Of a stretch of 64,000 nucleotides of DNA, positions 12,673-25,357 are shown piece by piece. The stretch comes from Verpa conica (taxonomy: Eukaryota > Ascomycota > Pezizomycetes > Pezizales > Morchellaceae): the NCBI GenBank assembly GCA_033030425.1, contig JAUFSD010000005.1, forward strand, positions 930,001 to 994,000. The letters are read 5' to 3'. The first letter of the stretch is position 1; every line of letters starts with the position of its first letter. The notes below the pieces were generated by a model. The model worked only from the letters and a program-made list of their open reading frames with translations, had not been told where the DNA came from and ran no database searches. The position numbers and the translations under genes are program-made.

Positions 12673-13872
12673 TTAAGTTCTTTGAATCAGTCCCTCCCAT
12701 TTACATAGCCGCGCCTCTTCAATATTTCTATGCCCCATATATATATTTTCAGTCGCTAAGTTACTTAGGGTCAACTTCTTCAAAACGGGAAAGCTCCTTA
12801 ATTTTTCAATAACCACCCCCCAACCGGGGGTCTTCGGTGAATCATCTCTAAGAGTAAAACCTTTCAATGCCAGTTCTGTTAGGGTATTTTCATGATCTAC
12901 TAGAAAGCTGATTAGTCTATCCTGACTAACCCTAGCCCCTCCTCCATTCATCTCTAAAACCCTTAACTGGGGCCAATGAAGCCATCCTGAGCCATATCGA
13001 TGCTCTAAGACCCACTGTCTATGAAATGCAGCTGACCTCTCGGGACTCGCATTTCCAATCCGCAAAACTTTTAGCTTAGGCATTCTCGAAAGAATTTCTT
13101 CTTGAAAGACATTTCGCACATCTTGGTCCCCCATTTCTACTGCTACAGACACATTAAGGACTGAGAAATACTCTAGACCCTCAAGAGCTTCGTGAATCTG
13201 CGTCAGCTTTGGTGGTGGGATATCAATGAGTGTTGAATAGTAGAATGAGTCGATATTGAATGATTCAACCCGAAATAGACAGTTATTCAGAGCTTTAATG
13301 ACAGCCCAAAATGCACGGGTTGTCGCAGATTCTAAAATTTGAGGGGCTTTGTCGGAGCCATCGAAGTGCGAGATAGTGATGGATTTGAGATTTGTCAATG
13401 CCGGTAGCGCTTTTGAGAGAGAAAAGATATCGTAGAATGTTCCTAGGATATCGACTTGATGGAGGTGGATTTTATGGTGTTCTACCAGGGTCTTGGCCAT
13501 GTCCTGGACTGAGGGAGATTCCGAATCGCTCGTTAGTTGCATCAATGAATCTACGTCATGGATATCCTCTTCCATTCAATCAGTCAATGGCGAAAATAAT
13601 ACAGAGAAAGAGCTGAACATACTTAGCGAAATCAAGGGGGTTATTTTATACTCGTAATCCACAACAAATCTAGCAAGAGAGCTCTGAGAGAGGTTTACTA
13701 GCCGATCGAGAGCATCTCGGTTGAACCCAGAGGTGCGTATACGGCTGAAGGCCTTGGGGTTGAGGACCGAACAAAACCCCCGACAAACAAGCCTGCAGGC
13801 TAGACGTTCATTGTGTGAAAAGTCTGCGAGGTAGAGAACTCTCTCGAGTAATTCCACTGGTAGCCTTTCCAT
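12673..13872 (-). CDS. F-box protein with leucine-rich C-terminal region
   Basis: Two exons on the minus strand, 13872-13623 and 13568-12673, with a 54-nt intron (GTATGT donor), give 381 aa. Residues about 3-45 (LPVELLERVLYLADFSHNER to CRLVCRGFCSVLNPKAF) form an F-box, the motif that binds Skp1 in SCF ubiquitin ligases. The remainder has leucine-rich segments such as LKSITISHFDGSD, MPKLKVLRIGN and LTELALKGFTLRD, typical of the degenerate leucine-rich repeats of fungal F-box proteins that probably hold substrates. The intron is inferred: the exon 1 frame otherwise runs into a stop 22 codons past the donor, and the join keeps phase. The gene lies 468 bp downstream of the large BTB gene on the same strand. 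The substrate cannot be predicted. Confidence 0.75.
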
Positions 13873-14340
13873 TTTGTCATATCACGCTTCTGTTGAACTG
13901 GGGTAATCGAGTATCTAGTATAGTAGCGAGATGTGGTCGTTCGTGTCACGTGTAAAAGCGGCATCCCACTTATACATAAATCTATTCAAAAAGGGTTTAG
14001 CTCAAGGGTCCCAGAGTAGAGTAGCTCTACGAGTATGTAAGAATAGGCGAGCGTACTTATAGGATAGGAGGTTAATAATCTAGGGATACAAAGAAGAAAG
14101 ACCATGTAATGGCTGGATGCGGTCCCCAAGACACGTCGGCCAGTGGAAAGACTAACTCTCTACTACCTTTAATCAAAAGATGACAAACTCAAGAATATTA
14201 TTGTGTTCCTCCTGCATAGGATGAATGATCCTCTTATCGAGATCACTAGCTAATGTGACAAAGATATTACGTGATCTTCACGTGACAGACCAGCTGAAAA
14301 ACATCATTAATTAATAGCCGAAATGTATTTACACCATAAG
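13873..14340. other. Spacer between two minus-strand genes
   Basis: It holds the presumed F-box promoter and the 3' UTR of the sacsin-like gene. No TATA box or repeat is convincing. Confidence 0.45.
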
Positions 14341-17300
14341 TTAAACAATTCTTTCTAGAAGTCTTTTGTTTAATTTGATATATTCCTCACAAAAGCTTGA
14401 TAACGCTTTTGCCTGAGCATCCCTTGCAATACCTAGGACCTGCCGAACATTTTCGGGACGAATATGGTCCTGTAGAACAATCACTTCCTCAATACAACGC
14501 TTAAAAGCTGATATTTCCCACTGGTCCGCTGCCACTAACCAGCCTATCATGAGCTTTAGATCCTCACTAGCCGGTATATTGGTGTCCTTAGGCGGTAATC
14601 TACCAGTGTACAGAAAATTGAGCATTACTAAAACCATACATGGCTTTATTTCCTTGATAAAAATTTTGTTATTTTCAATTTGTTCCCAATTCCCTATAAG
14701 CACCCTCTCCCAGTATGACGACCCTGACGCTAAAACAGCTTTATGAGCCTTAAATACTTTCCCATCAACATCAAGTTCAACATCGCAGAACCTTCCTTCC
14801 TTGTAAAAGTTATATAGATTCTGGAATGTACTTTTGAAGTGGTAAACCCCAGGGGTATTAAACTCTGGTCTTTTGACTGTCTCCACCTCCAATGCTTGTA
14901 ATAGTTTCTCATATCCTGCCAGCATGCTACGGACAAATCTATAGTGGCCGAAATTGTATTTCATTCCTAAGTATAGATCTTTCGCTGAAGTCCACGAAGT
15001 CCTAAACAAATTTACACTAATGGTCGTAATAGGTCCATCTATATTAAGCCACATAGTAGTGCTCAGAATCCTGGGATCAATATCACGTACTTTTTCTGAG
15101 GCATGATTTGGGTCGGTGTAGTGATCGTTGAGGAATTTATAGGAAGCAACTAAATGTTCCCCAATGACGTGGATTTCCTCGAGACCTTGGGCTTCATTTT
15201 GATACATAGAAAGATACTCGATGTGCTTTAATACAGATTTGACTGAGGGCATCCCTTTTGATGGGATACGCTGTAGAATCTTCGCACCTGGTAGCCTTGT
15301 ATAAATAGGGCACTGGGTAATAAAGATTATTAGTGGTGTACTTATATATGTAAGAGCAATTGAGCCAAAGGTACTGTTCTAACCTGACTCCAACAAACCA
15401 GTTTGTACTGAGGAAGCACACAATCGTCTAAACTCCCGAACGTCCGAGGACTAAGAGTGGCATTTGCCCGATTTCTCCTAACTATACGCGTTGAATGTAA
15501 TATATTATTGGTGGCTGAAACTGGGACGAATTGAACCCCTCGAATTCGTTCAAATTCTTCGATAGACCACTGTTGAATTATACAACCTTCGTTCTGTCGA
15601 AGACACTCGAAGACATTCGCTGCATCAGTTCTCAATAGAACTTGGGACTCCAAAGATATTAGTGACCGAGATCTTTTACTTATGTTTGTAGCGCACTCAT
15701 AATAATTGGCACCGGAAATCCCTGACTTCAGCCCAGGCTTAAATGTATCCTTAAGAAATTGGAAATCTGGGTGTAGGAAGCAATCTTTCAAACAATTGTG
15801 GAATGCCGATGTAAAGATAATTTCGGTGTGGTCATAGAGTTCCATAGAGGGCCTTAAATAGCAGTTTCCATCCAATGCCAATGCATAACAGGGAGAAATA
15901 TTTCCCATATATTGAACTGATGCTTCCATGAATCTTCTATAGTCGCTCATTTCATCTGAGTTTAGTTCCCGGTGGGGAATATTTAATCCATAGTCGTTTA
16001 AAAACTTCCGCGCTCCAAGGGTTTTGACACCCATTAAGTGTAAGACAATGGAAAAGTCTAGTGAAGCATTGGGCTCGATAAGATATTGCTGACCCCCAAC
16101 CCACCGCGCACAAAAACGTGGATCTGGTGCTAACAAAGCATCAATTGCGCTAACTAATTTCCCGCACATTGTTGGCCATAATGGAAGTGACTTCAAAGTT
16201 ACCATAGTTTCTGGGTACTCCGCTAAAATTCGTTCCAGAATAATCGGTTTGCTGATGACATGTTTGAGCAGTCGTCGTAAAGTCTGTTATACTAGTCAAA
16301 ATACGGCACAACTAAGAGTCACAAGTAAAAGTCCAAGACAGCTATAACTCACCATGATGTGTTCTAGCTCTAGATATGAAGATAAATAAATTTCAGGGGT
16401 TGTGTGTTTTAGTTTAGCTAGTTTTTCCAATGCTTCAATGAACCTCATCAAACCGTTAAGCTCACTTAGCTTCTCTACCTTTTGCATTTCGCTTGAGACG
16501 GTGCGACGGTCAACAAAATATAGCCCTGATAGCTTTAATCCCAATGCTGCTTCACCTTCATCGTCTGGAGATACGATTGCAGGTAGAAATCTGAATTCCT
16601 GTGGTGAGATTGCGCTCAATTGACCATTAACAAATGCTGAATATACAGGTAAATTTGATAAAATGGTAAGATCGTATGTTGGGTCGTCCTCATATTCGTA
16701 TCTTACCGAGACCCAGAACTTCAGAAGGAAGTGGTGGAATCTAATCGTCATCTTTTCGCTCTCTTCCAGATGCACAAATAGCTTGGGAATATCAGTAAAT
16801 AGTAAGATCGATATATTGAGTTTCAACTTCAAGAGAATATTGACCATTTCCTGGGAAATATCTGGATGAACCACTAGACCTGAGGCGTAGTCAAAAAGGT
16901 CTAACCCCCCTTTTTTTGAGATATAATATTGGGGAGTACTACAGTTGCGTTGTTTTTCCAAGGTCCCCAACGTCTGATTTGTAAGAGGTATGATTTCAAA
17001 GCCTGTAGTAGTACTAGGAAGATCATCAGAATTTTTAAACATGAATTCGAGAATAGGTCCAAGACGACGAAAGGAATAATTGTCGGCTGCCCAGATCTTT
17101 TGAAGGATGCTATCTTTTGCATGTCTTCTTAGTAAACTGCTGATATATAAGTGATTGATTTTAATCACTTCTATAGAATCGATTCTTTGTAGTCCTTTTA
17201 GCATATTGCCTATTGGTCTTATAATGTTGCGTATCCCAGCCTTTTCAAGCAAGATACATACGAAAATGCTCTGTGTCTCTTCTAAAAGATCAAAAACAAC

Positions 17301-20300
17301 CTCTTTTAAACATAAGGTTCTTCGATTCCGCTCATGGGCCCCCCCAAGGATGGCTAGATTCAGGTCTGGGCCATTTGGCCCGCACCCGCTGAGAGCAAGG
17401 AGTTTCAGATCACTTTCTGCAGCCTTTTTCCACACGAACTTTCCCAGTTTATGAGAAATTGGATTTTTTAAGTCCTCATGTCCCGGCCAAAAGTACAGCG
17501 CAAGCTCACCGAAGCAGTGTGCCAAGTATTCTAAGAAGTGTAGGTATAGCTCAGCTACCCCATACTCAAGAATCCACAGATTCCATTCATATTCCATTTC
17601 CATAATCCCCTCAAGAGATATCATACATCGATCACTGGCCAAAATAAAAGGTGCATGGACATGTACTGGTAACCCTGATAATTCATTAAATGGCAAGAGC
17701 ATAAAAAACCGACCTTCAGTGTTTGAATGAGTGTAATGGTGCGATACCAACGCAGCAATTCCACACTTAGCCTTTAACTTCCAAAATTCTTTTTTGGCTC
17801 TTATAGTCTGTGGCATCAGAGTGTCTGGAACCTCATAATATGCCAACCTCCATTCATCGATTGTGATCGAGTGATCTTGAGACGGTGAAAGCTGCCTGGT
17901 CCTAACAAAGAGCTGCTGGATGACACCGCCAGTAATCCACCTACTAGTTGAATCCTGTGTAACAGTAACTTCCCACTCTGTGACTTCTGAACCTTGTATA
18001 TGAAATTCAACGCTTTTTATACGGGCTAGGAACAACAGCGATATCCTTGCGTCAGCCAGATAGTCTCTCATAAGCGTTAGCGCGTCTTCAGCTTTGATAT
18101 AGGCACCTGGTGTAATGTTACTTGGCACTTTGGAATTTCGAAACGGAAATCTAAAAATCGTCCCTTCGAGACGGTCAGTGTCTGGACCAAACCCTAATAT
18201 TCCATAAAACGGCTTTAGGTGATCTAGGTAATTTTTTCGCATATTTTGAAGACTGATTTTCATACTAGCATGCCTACAGTTTTTATCTCGGCTTAATGGA
18301 AGGTACTTTCCCTCTGGGCTGTATAGTATCATTAGATTATTAGGGCTGCAGAATAAAACGATAATTATCCACTTACTCAAGGATCACAAAATAATCTCCG
18401 GAGATCATATGAGGAAGACTTGTCCAGTGGTACATTGTCAAAATTCTGCAAATTTACTCGTATAAATTTCTATTGTCAATTTGATTCAATAATATCAGGA
18501 TTAAACTAAACATACCCGCAAGAAAATCTTCCAATATTTTTAGTCTTACTTTCTCGCCCCATGTTGATTAGCTCGTCCAAATCTCCATCTGAAAAAATCC
18601 CATCACTCCAATGTAAGATCGATGGCCCCATTGCTTCAGAAAGCTCCTTGGTCAATATTCTAGTTTTATCCCAGTCCTCATTTCTATCTAGCAACCACCC
18701 AACCTTCGTTACTTTTTCCAAGCCTTCGGCAATCGCCAAATATTCACTAAATGTACTCTCAATAGGATAACGCTCTAGTAATTTGTTGATTACAGTCGCT
18801 CTAGCGGGGAATTGGAAATGGCCAAGGTCTAGGCCCAAACTAACGTCCCGAACACCTCCCAGATGCCTTTGATCTAGACTTGGAACACCCAATATATTGA
18901 TGACCTTTTGTGAGATCCCAGGATGAATAAAGAGCACATCTGTTTCACAATATTGAGGAGCTCCTGCGGTAAGTGTAGGCAGATCGTAGAGAGTGCCTGT
19001 GCAGTCTGGAACCTTAAAATATGTATACGGTTCCTTGGGGTATAGTTCAGTAGCAAGATTTATAGCATTAATAGCAAGATCCAGATCTTCCGAGTTGAGC
19101 GGGCTGCTCCCTAAGGAATTAAGGTACTGTTTTAATTTAAAAAAACTTGGTTTCTCCAATACCCCAAGAAACCTCAAGAGCGGCTTATATTTGTCTCTAA
19201 GGTTAGTGTCTATGCAATCGCACCAAGGATTAAGCTTTTCTCCATCTCTGAAATATATATCCTCAGGCTTAAAGACCCCCCCAGACGCTCCTGGAATCCA
19301 CTTTATTTCCCGGAAAGCATCCAAATACCCTTTAATACTCATATTAGCTCCTAGATAGTCCAAAATTGCTCCTAGGCGTATAAACTCGCCCCTCTCTACT
19401 ACCATCTCCAGGTGTCTTTTGATAGCTTCTGGGGGTATCAATTTATTCCACCCGAGGGCTCTCCTCCAACTATTACTCACTCTAAGTGGTAAAATCGGCA
19501 TCGAGTAGCCTACAAGATCCATATAACTTTCATCTCGGCAGTTTTCGGACTTTGTGATCACAAACCTATCCCTACCGCTCCCGTATTGTCTTGCTGGTAG
19601 CCATGATGCTTGTTCAAATTCTCTGAAGGCTGGTATGTCTAATTGATCAGACAAAGAGAAGAGGAACTTCACCTTTCTTAGTAATTCATCTATACTCATC
19701 CTTTTTCTATTATCACTATAGGCTCTGACTCTGTTCAGAAAAAAGTCAACAGTAGTAGCCTTCATTAACCCAATTCTCATGAGTTCTTTTGAGTAGGTAC
19801 TCCAAAACTCTTCGTCAATCCATACCCTCTCGTGCGCAAGAAATAAGTCTCCAAGTCCGCCTTCAGGATCAACACATTCCCAAGGGCACTTCAGACTCTT
19901 AAATACCACCCCATACCCTGGTTTAGAGCTTACTGGAACAAACTCCATTTTCGCCATTTTCGAAATGTTTAAATCGGATAAAGAAAGAAAATTATTCAGC
20001 GCAAACACCGCTAACCGCCCAACAATATTTGGTATAGTTCCTACCGTAATACCTGGGAGCACGTACTCTTCTAGCAACCGTGGCATGTTGGGTACTTCTG
20101 CAAGTTCGAAACGCTTAATAAGCATCGAGCTCGGAGTGTTCATTGCGTGAATAAAAACAACACCATCGATATTAGGGACGACATTTTCCATCGTGACAGC
20201 AACGTACTTCATAAACTCGGTTTTGCCCAAGTTGACCCAATTTAGACTTACACCCTCAGAGTTGTTTATAATCTCTTGAAATATTGGGATTCTCCTAAAT

Positions 20301-22867
20301 TTCCCCACAAGTTGATTCCACCTTTCAGAAGAAATCTCTATCTTGAAATAATTTCTTGATAAGACCTCTAGGTATCGTGAGAGTTCGTTCCTTTCCTGGG
20401 AACAAAGTAGAGAAACGAAGTCTAGTCGATATTCCAACCAATCCATGAGATTTTCAAGGTCATTACAGTCACAGATAATTTTTTGTTTTCTAAGAAATTT
20501 GGTAGCGCCTGGGCCCAAATCATTTGAACAATAGAGAAGATTTGTCTCATATGCATTATCTTTAGCATTGCACATAGTCTTCAAGAAACTCCCTAAACCC
20601 GCCTGTGAAGATGGATCGATCACTAGCTGCCCCTTGATAGGTCTTAAGCGCCGGTACCTCCCACCTAATACTGGGATGATCCATAAATCATTTAGTTGAG
20701 CTAGTAAATGTTCATTGTTTTCAGGTCGCGCTATCTGTAAGATAATCCAATCCCATAGCCCTCTGAGACTTTCCGAAAAGTTATCCTCTGAACCATAAAT
20801 GTCACTGGCTTCGATAACATCTGCCTCAACAGAAGGATTCAGGCCCGAAAAATATGTCGTGAAAAAATATCCAGGAATGTCTTCTATTGCCCACTGCTTT
20901 AGACTGGTCTCCTTCTGGACAATCTCTATATCTTCTCTAAGCTTAGCGAGCTCATTTACTCCAACCTTCTTGATATCAATCGTCATATGCGGCCACATAT
21001 TGAAAAGATGACTCTCAAATTCAGTATTTGGTAGTATAAGAACTGATGGTGATAGTGTCCTAGAGGCAGCAAATGACCCATCGCACATTGGGAATATTTT
21101 TATCTTATTAAGATGGGAGTACCCAGTAGATTCAGTCTCGCTAAGTAAGTACATTAAAAGGGTATTCTTCACAAGTTCGCTGGCGTTTTCAAGCTTCTCT
21201 GGCATTGCCTGAAGAAGGTGGGCGGCCGTGAGTGGTGTTAAAACGTCTACTGCAGCTCTCTCGAAGTATCTTTTTAACTCGCTGTAAATTCCGCCTAGAG
21301 GGTAAATTATGGGTATTCCAACGCTTCCCAATGCTCTCAGCGTATCCAGGACCCCAGAGTTAGAAGATTTGGTGTTTGATTCTATTTGTTCATTAGTTCC
21401 TGCAAGGAACACCTTGTTCGCACTCAACCACTCTTGACATGTTGGCCAGATGAGCAGCTCACTCTTTTTCCAGAACCCCACAATTCCATTGTGGCTAGTA
21501 TTTCTTGGCCAATACCTAAACCCATCTTCTAATGTGACACTAGTTGGGTTTAGGGCCAGCTCTTGCAAGAGGGATGGCCAACAAAATGCCAAGCATTCCT
21601 CAAACATCTTCGAGTTCCAGGTTGAGCCATGGCACATGCCACTCTCTGGGGCCTGCTGGATGGCTTGACCATTTTCAGTGAGGGAGAACATACCATGTAT
21701 ATCCAGGGACTGATTTGTGTGTATAGGTAATGGCACTATCGTGAACGATCTAGCCGTCAACTCGAGATAATTCCCCACACTACAGCTCTCGGCTCGCTCC
21801 AGGGCAGCAAGTGTGACCCAGGGAACTAAATTCTGGGTTTCTCCCCAGTCCACCAGTTCATCTTTGCCATCACCAAATGTTGTGCGAAAATGATGGAAGA
21901 CTTTCGAAGTCAGCAGCCTTTTACCCTGCCCAGGAATGTAGGAGCAGATTAAAACTAAGGAGGTCTTGAACTCTTTAATGTTCTTATCTATAATAACTGC
22001 TTGGAAAGCGGTCGCAATAGACTGTTTAAAGGAGGCGAAACTCTGCTTATCCGACATCTCTGCTTTCGCATAAATTTCTTCTTCTCCAGCAACTCTAAGT
22101 GTGATAGAACTAGCTTCCTTTAAGGAAAGGGGCATCTCGTCCATCCCGTCCCTAAATTTTGGGAAAGCAGAAAGGATATCCTCTGGGGAAGTGAATTTAC
22201 CACCAACAATTTCAGACTTTAACGCCTGTTCTTTGGTTCTCAAGGGCAATCTTATGACCGTCCCTATAAACTTGGATCCTAAATACTGTTTTGTCGCTCC
22301 GAATGCCGCTAGCTGATTTTTCATTTCCTGCTTGCCAAAGTTCTCCACAAAGTCGTATACTAGGCCACCCGCAAATAACAAGCCAAGATCAGCAGACCAA
22401 CCCAGATGAGGATCCAAAATGATAAAAGATGAGCCAGGCAGGATAGAAGGAGAATCAGTCCAGTTGTACACATAGTTGAAGCCACGGCCGTATTTACTAG
22501 TGGGGTTATGGCTAAAGGCTGTTATGGGGTATCCGTTATGTGGAAATCGGGAGCCAAAAGAAAATATGGAATTGCTACAAATTAATAGTGAAGGTCCTTG
22601 ATACCTGGAAAGGTCTGGGTGAAGCAGGGGTTTCCGGGAGTGGTAGCTGAGATCAAGGATAAATTCCTAAAAGTAATCACCCTCTACCTATTTATCTACT
22701 TACCAGAAGAAAAGGAAACTTACGATGGAGGTTGCTCTCGCGTTGTCAGCATTTTGTAAGAGCTCTTTGAGTATGCTCTCTCCGGCTGGGGAATCATGGG
22801 TGATGCTACGGAGCGTGGTGGTGGCTGTAGACCGATGCTGGGCACCACACTTTGGTAGAAGAATCAT
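14341..22867 (-). CDS. Giant sacsin/NO VEIN-like protein with C-terminal BTB/POZ domain
   Basis: Six exons on the minus strand: 22867-22724, 22666-18516, 18445-18377, 18318-16353, 16283-15384, 15312-14341. Total 8202 nt, 2733 aa, with all intron phases consistent. Residues about 20-45 contain the GHKL-ATPase N-box of sacsin repeats (GESILKELLQNADNARA); LSRYQGPSLLI and GFNYVYNWTDSPSILPGSSF continue the first repeat. A second repeat starts about residue 1400 (GPSILHWSDGIFSDGDLDEL, then GRFSCG and YHWTSLPHMISGDYFVILDP), but its N-box is not recognisable. A long helical region follows. Residues about 2575-2680 form a BTB/POZ domain (GRFCDVELDVDGKVFKAHKA). Sacsins are Hsp90-like chaperone scaffolds; BTB domains often recruit Cullin-3, so a chaperone or ubiquitin-adaptor role is inferred. 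Neighbours are rtf2 upstream and an F-box gene downstream, all on the minus strand. Confidence 0.9.
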
Positions 22868-23143
22868 GGTAGGAGTAAATTCTCAAGGATGTAATCTGAT
22901 GGTGATGGTGATGATGGTGTATGATCTGATCCTGGAAGATGGAGTGATTAAAGCTAATAGAAGATGGATGAGTTATAAATTCTCCAACACAACCAGCCAC
23001 ATCCCACGACCTAACACTTCTACCAGGAGTAATAGGAACCCTTGAAATAGCCATAAATGAACTAGACAATAACCTTATTCCCTACTCTCTCGGCACAAGA
23101 ATATAACTATTATACAGGATACATCTAGCAACCAACGAACTAC

Positions 23144-24111
23144 TCATCTTTTTGCTGGAATAGTATACCCCCTACTCATAAAGTCATTCCTCCCCACGAT
23201 ATCATTCTCTTCCTTCACAGTGAAAAGGCTCTTCAGATTATCACTCATCTCTGTTTTTCTACGTTTATTTTTCATCCTCTCATCCTCCAGCACTTTGTTT
23301 GTCAGGCTTGCCGTAGCAGCGTTCTTAATGCCAGTTTCGTCCTTCTTTGAGGGTTTCTCTACTCCCTCTGATTTCCCCTTCTTCCGCTTCTTTGACTTAT
23401 TATCCGGAACCCTTTTTAATATATGCCCAAGCCCTTTCTCTGCAAGACTTTTAATACGAATTCTTAGCTTTTCGACGTCTGCGCTTGTTACCGGGTTGAT
23501 TTGAATAACATTTTCTGGCTCGTATGAAACATTGCACTATTCCACAACTTGTTAGACCTACTTAGAATATTTAGTGGGCGAGGTAAACCTGTAAACAAAC
23601 ACCCTCACTTCCTCTAACCTCTTTGACTGCACTCTCTGAAAATGCATGTCCACATGGCACCAGGTAGACCGCTCTGACTCCCGCACCAAGCCCCTTTCTC
23701 GACACCGGACAAACCCACTTCTCCTCGCTACCCTCCTTTAGAACCTCGAATTTGACCTCCAATACGTCTCTTAAGCTCTTTACCCGTCCGTCGAGCACCT
23801 CTTCACCATCACCGAACGCCTCGGCTCCACGCAAGAGCCAATCAAGGATTGAGTCCTTGTTATAGAGGCGGCCTGAAGAGTCGGAGACAACTGGAGAACA
23901 TAGGGGACGTTTGGAGAGAGGGCATGTACTCCAGTGATACTCCTGGGTTTGGGCGTTGGAGTCGCGGAGCTGGGAGTGAGTAGCGTGGCGAGTGGGGGAT
24001 TTAACGAGTTCACGACGTGTAGGGATGCTTTAGAGTTAATAAGTATCAGCGCACTTATGCTAGGGGAAGACCTATAAGTAATATTTCCTACCTTCCTCCG
24101 TCGTTGCCCAT
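23144..24111 (-). CDS. rtf2: Replication termination factor 2 (Rtf2)
   Basis: Three exons on the minus strand, 24111-24092 (only 20 nt), 24027-23589 and 23536-23144, give 283 aa. The protein starts MGNDGGSIPTRRELVKSP, the conserved Rtf2 N-terminus. Next come CPLSKRPLCSPVV and the C2HC2/RING-like core (WVCPVSRKGLG, then VYLVPCGHAFSESAVKEV and CLQCNVSYEPENVIQINP). The C-terminal third is basic (KSKKRKKGK, probable nuclear signal) and ends NDFMSRGYTIPAKR, a characteristic family ending. In fission yeast Rtf2 stabilises stalled forks at the RTS1 barrier; in animals it is removed from stalled forks by the proteasome. The gene is 277 bp upstream of the sacsin-like start on the same strand and divergent from PARP. 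Confidence 0.93.
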
Positions 24112-25357
24112 AGCTCAAAGTTTCTCGTGACGCGCTGCACGGAATTATGTGCAATGTGTAGTATAACCAAGGACGTTGAATAGATGTGGCGAGCAGCTGC
24201 CAAGAACATCGAGCCAGCATTCATCCATAACACGTGACTTAAACGAAATCCACACTACACCCCTCTACTACATAACCCCAAACAACCTTCTGGTAATATA
24301 GATCCATCTTGAAAACTACCCGTTGTGTCTGACTAATATTCTATTACAAGAATATTAGTACAAATGGGTATGGTAACAAATATTCTAAGCATTAGTCTTG
24401 TGGTCCAATGTCGTTGACCAGGTATGTCCTATCATCCCTTTAAGAAAGAACTTAAGGTTGGCTGGTAGAGTCGCTTAGAGAGTGAAGGGACAAAGTATTG
24501 GCGCGTAAAATCCTATACAAAGGTAAGCTCATTGATAATAGTATTCTAGCCATCCCAGCATACATGGGAGATTCTAAAGAGGGTCGTAAGTTGTGGTATA
24601 TCGAGTGATATTCTATGGTCAGGTATATACGGCTCTAAGTACATGTAGGTAACCGAGATTGTGTCTTGTGCCGACGGATGTAAAATGTTTTAAGAAACTA
24701 TACACATCATTGAGCAAGATATAGGTTCTTTAGTTTCCCTTCTTTCAAACACTTATTACTACTGCTAACAGGTTAAGGGTGCTCTTCATAGCTTAAAATT
24801 AGATATGTATTGTACAATGTGTTTATTGCCTGGTCAATAATGGAGGGTGGTTGGTGAGGGGAGCAATGATAGTGGTGATAGTGGATAGCTATGACGCACA
24901 GGCTAGACACAGCCTCATCGATGACTCTTACTCCACCGTGACGAGTACCTGCATATATTGAAGAGTCATTGTCAATTATCGCAGGGACTAGCCCACCCGC
25001 CCCACCTGACTCCGCGCTGCGCGAACAACGGGAAACACGTTCGACGCGACTCCCCAGATAAAAAGCCAGTCGCGCCCGCGAAGGGGAAGGGAGGTGTTAG
25101 CAGTCAGCGCTCTCGTCTTTTCTCCATTAGCCCTAGCGAATTCTCGAATCTATCTTGTCGCCTCTGATATTGAGTACTCTGCTTGGTCGACTCGTTTACA
25201 TCACATTGTCATCTTACGCCATCCAGTCGCCAGACAATAACTCTATCACTAGCAGAAAATTTGATTACAGTTGAATCTTTTAGCATTCCTAGATCGCCTG
25301 GCCTAGTTTTAAAACCCTCCACTTACTTCACCGCTCAAATTAGTCTTCACTGCAACA
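24112..25357. other. Divergent intergenic region between rtf2 and PARP
   Basis: This 1.25-kb stretch separates two divergently transcribed genes and should contain both promoters. A GC-rich patch at about 25000-25110 contains GACGCGAC and ATAAAAAG near 25059; a TACATGTA copy is at 24640. No additional gene was recognised. Confidence 0.5.

Noticed and set aside
18346..18376. A 31-nt intron in the sacsin-like gene ending at the first CTGCAG.
   Set aside because: Too short for this gene set. The acceptor 27 nt further on gives a 58-nt intron and restores the family motif ILDPEGKYLP in the same phase.
22806..23069. Minus-strand ORF of 87 codons with a His run just upstream of the sacsin-like start.
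   Set aside because: It overlaps exon 1 of the sacsin-like gene in a different frame; the His run is a (GAT/ATG)-type microsatellite.
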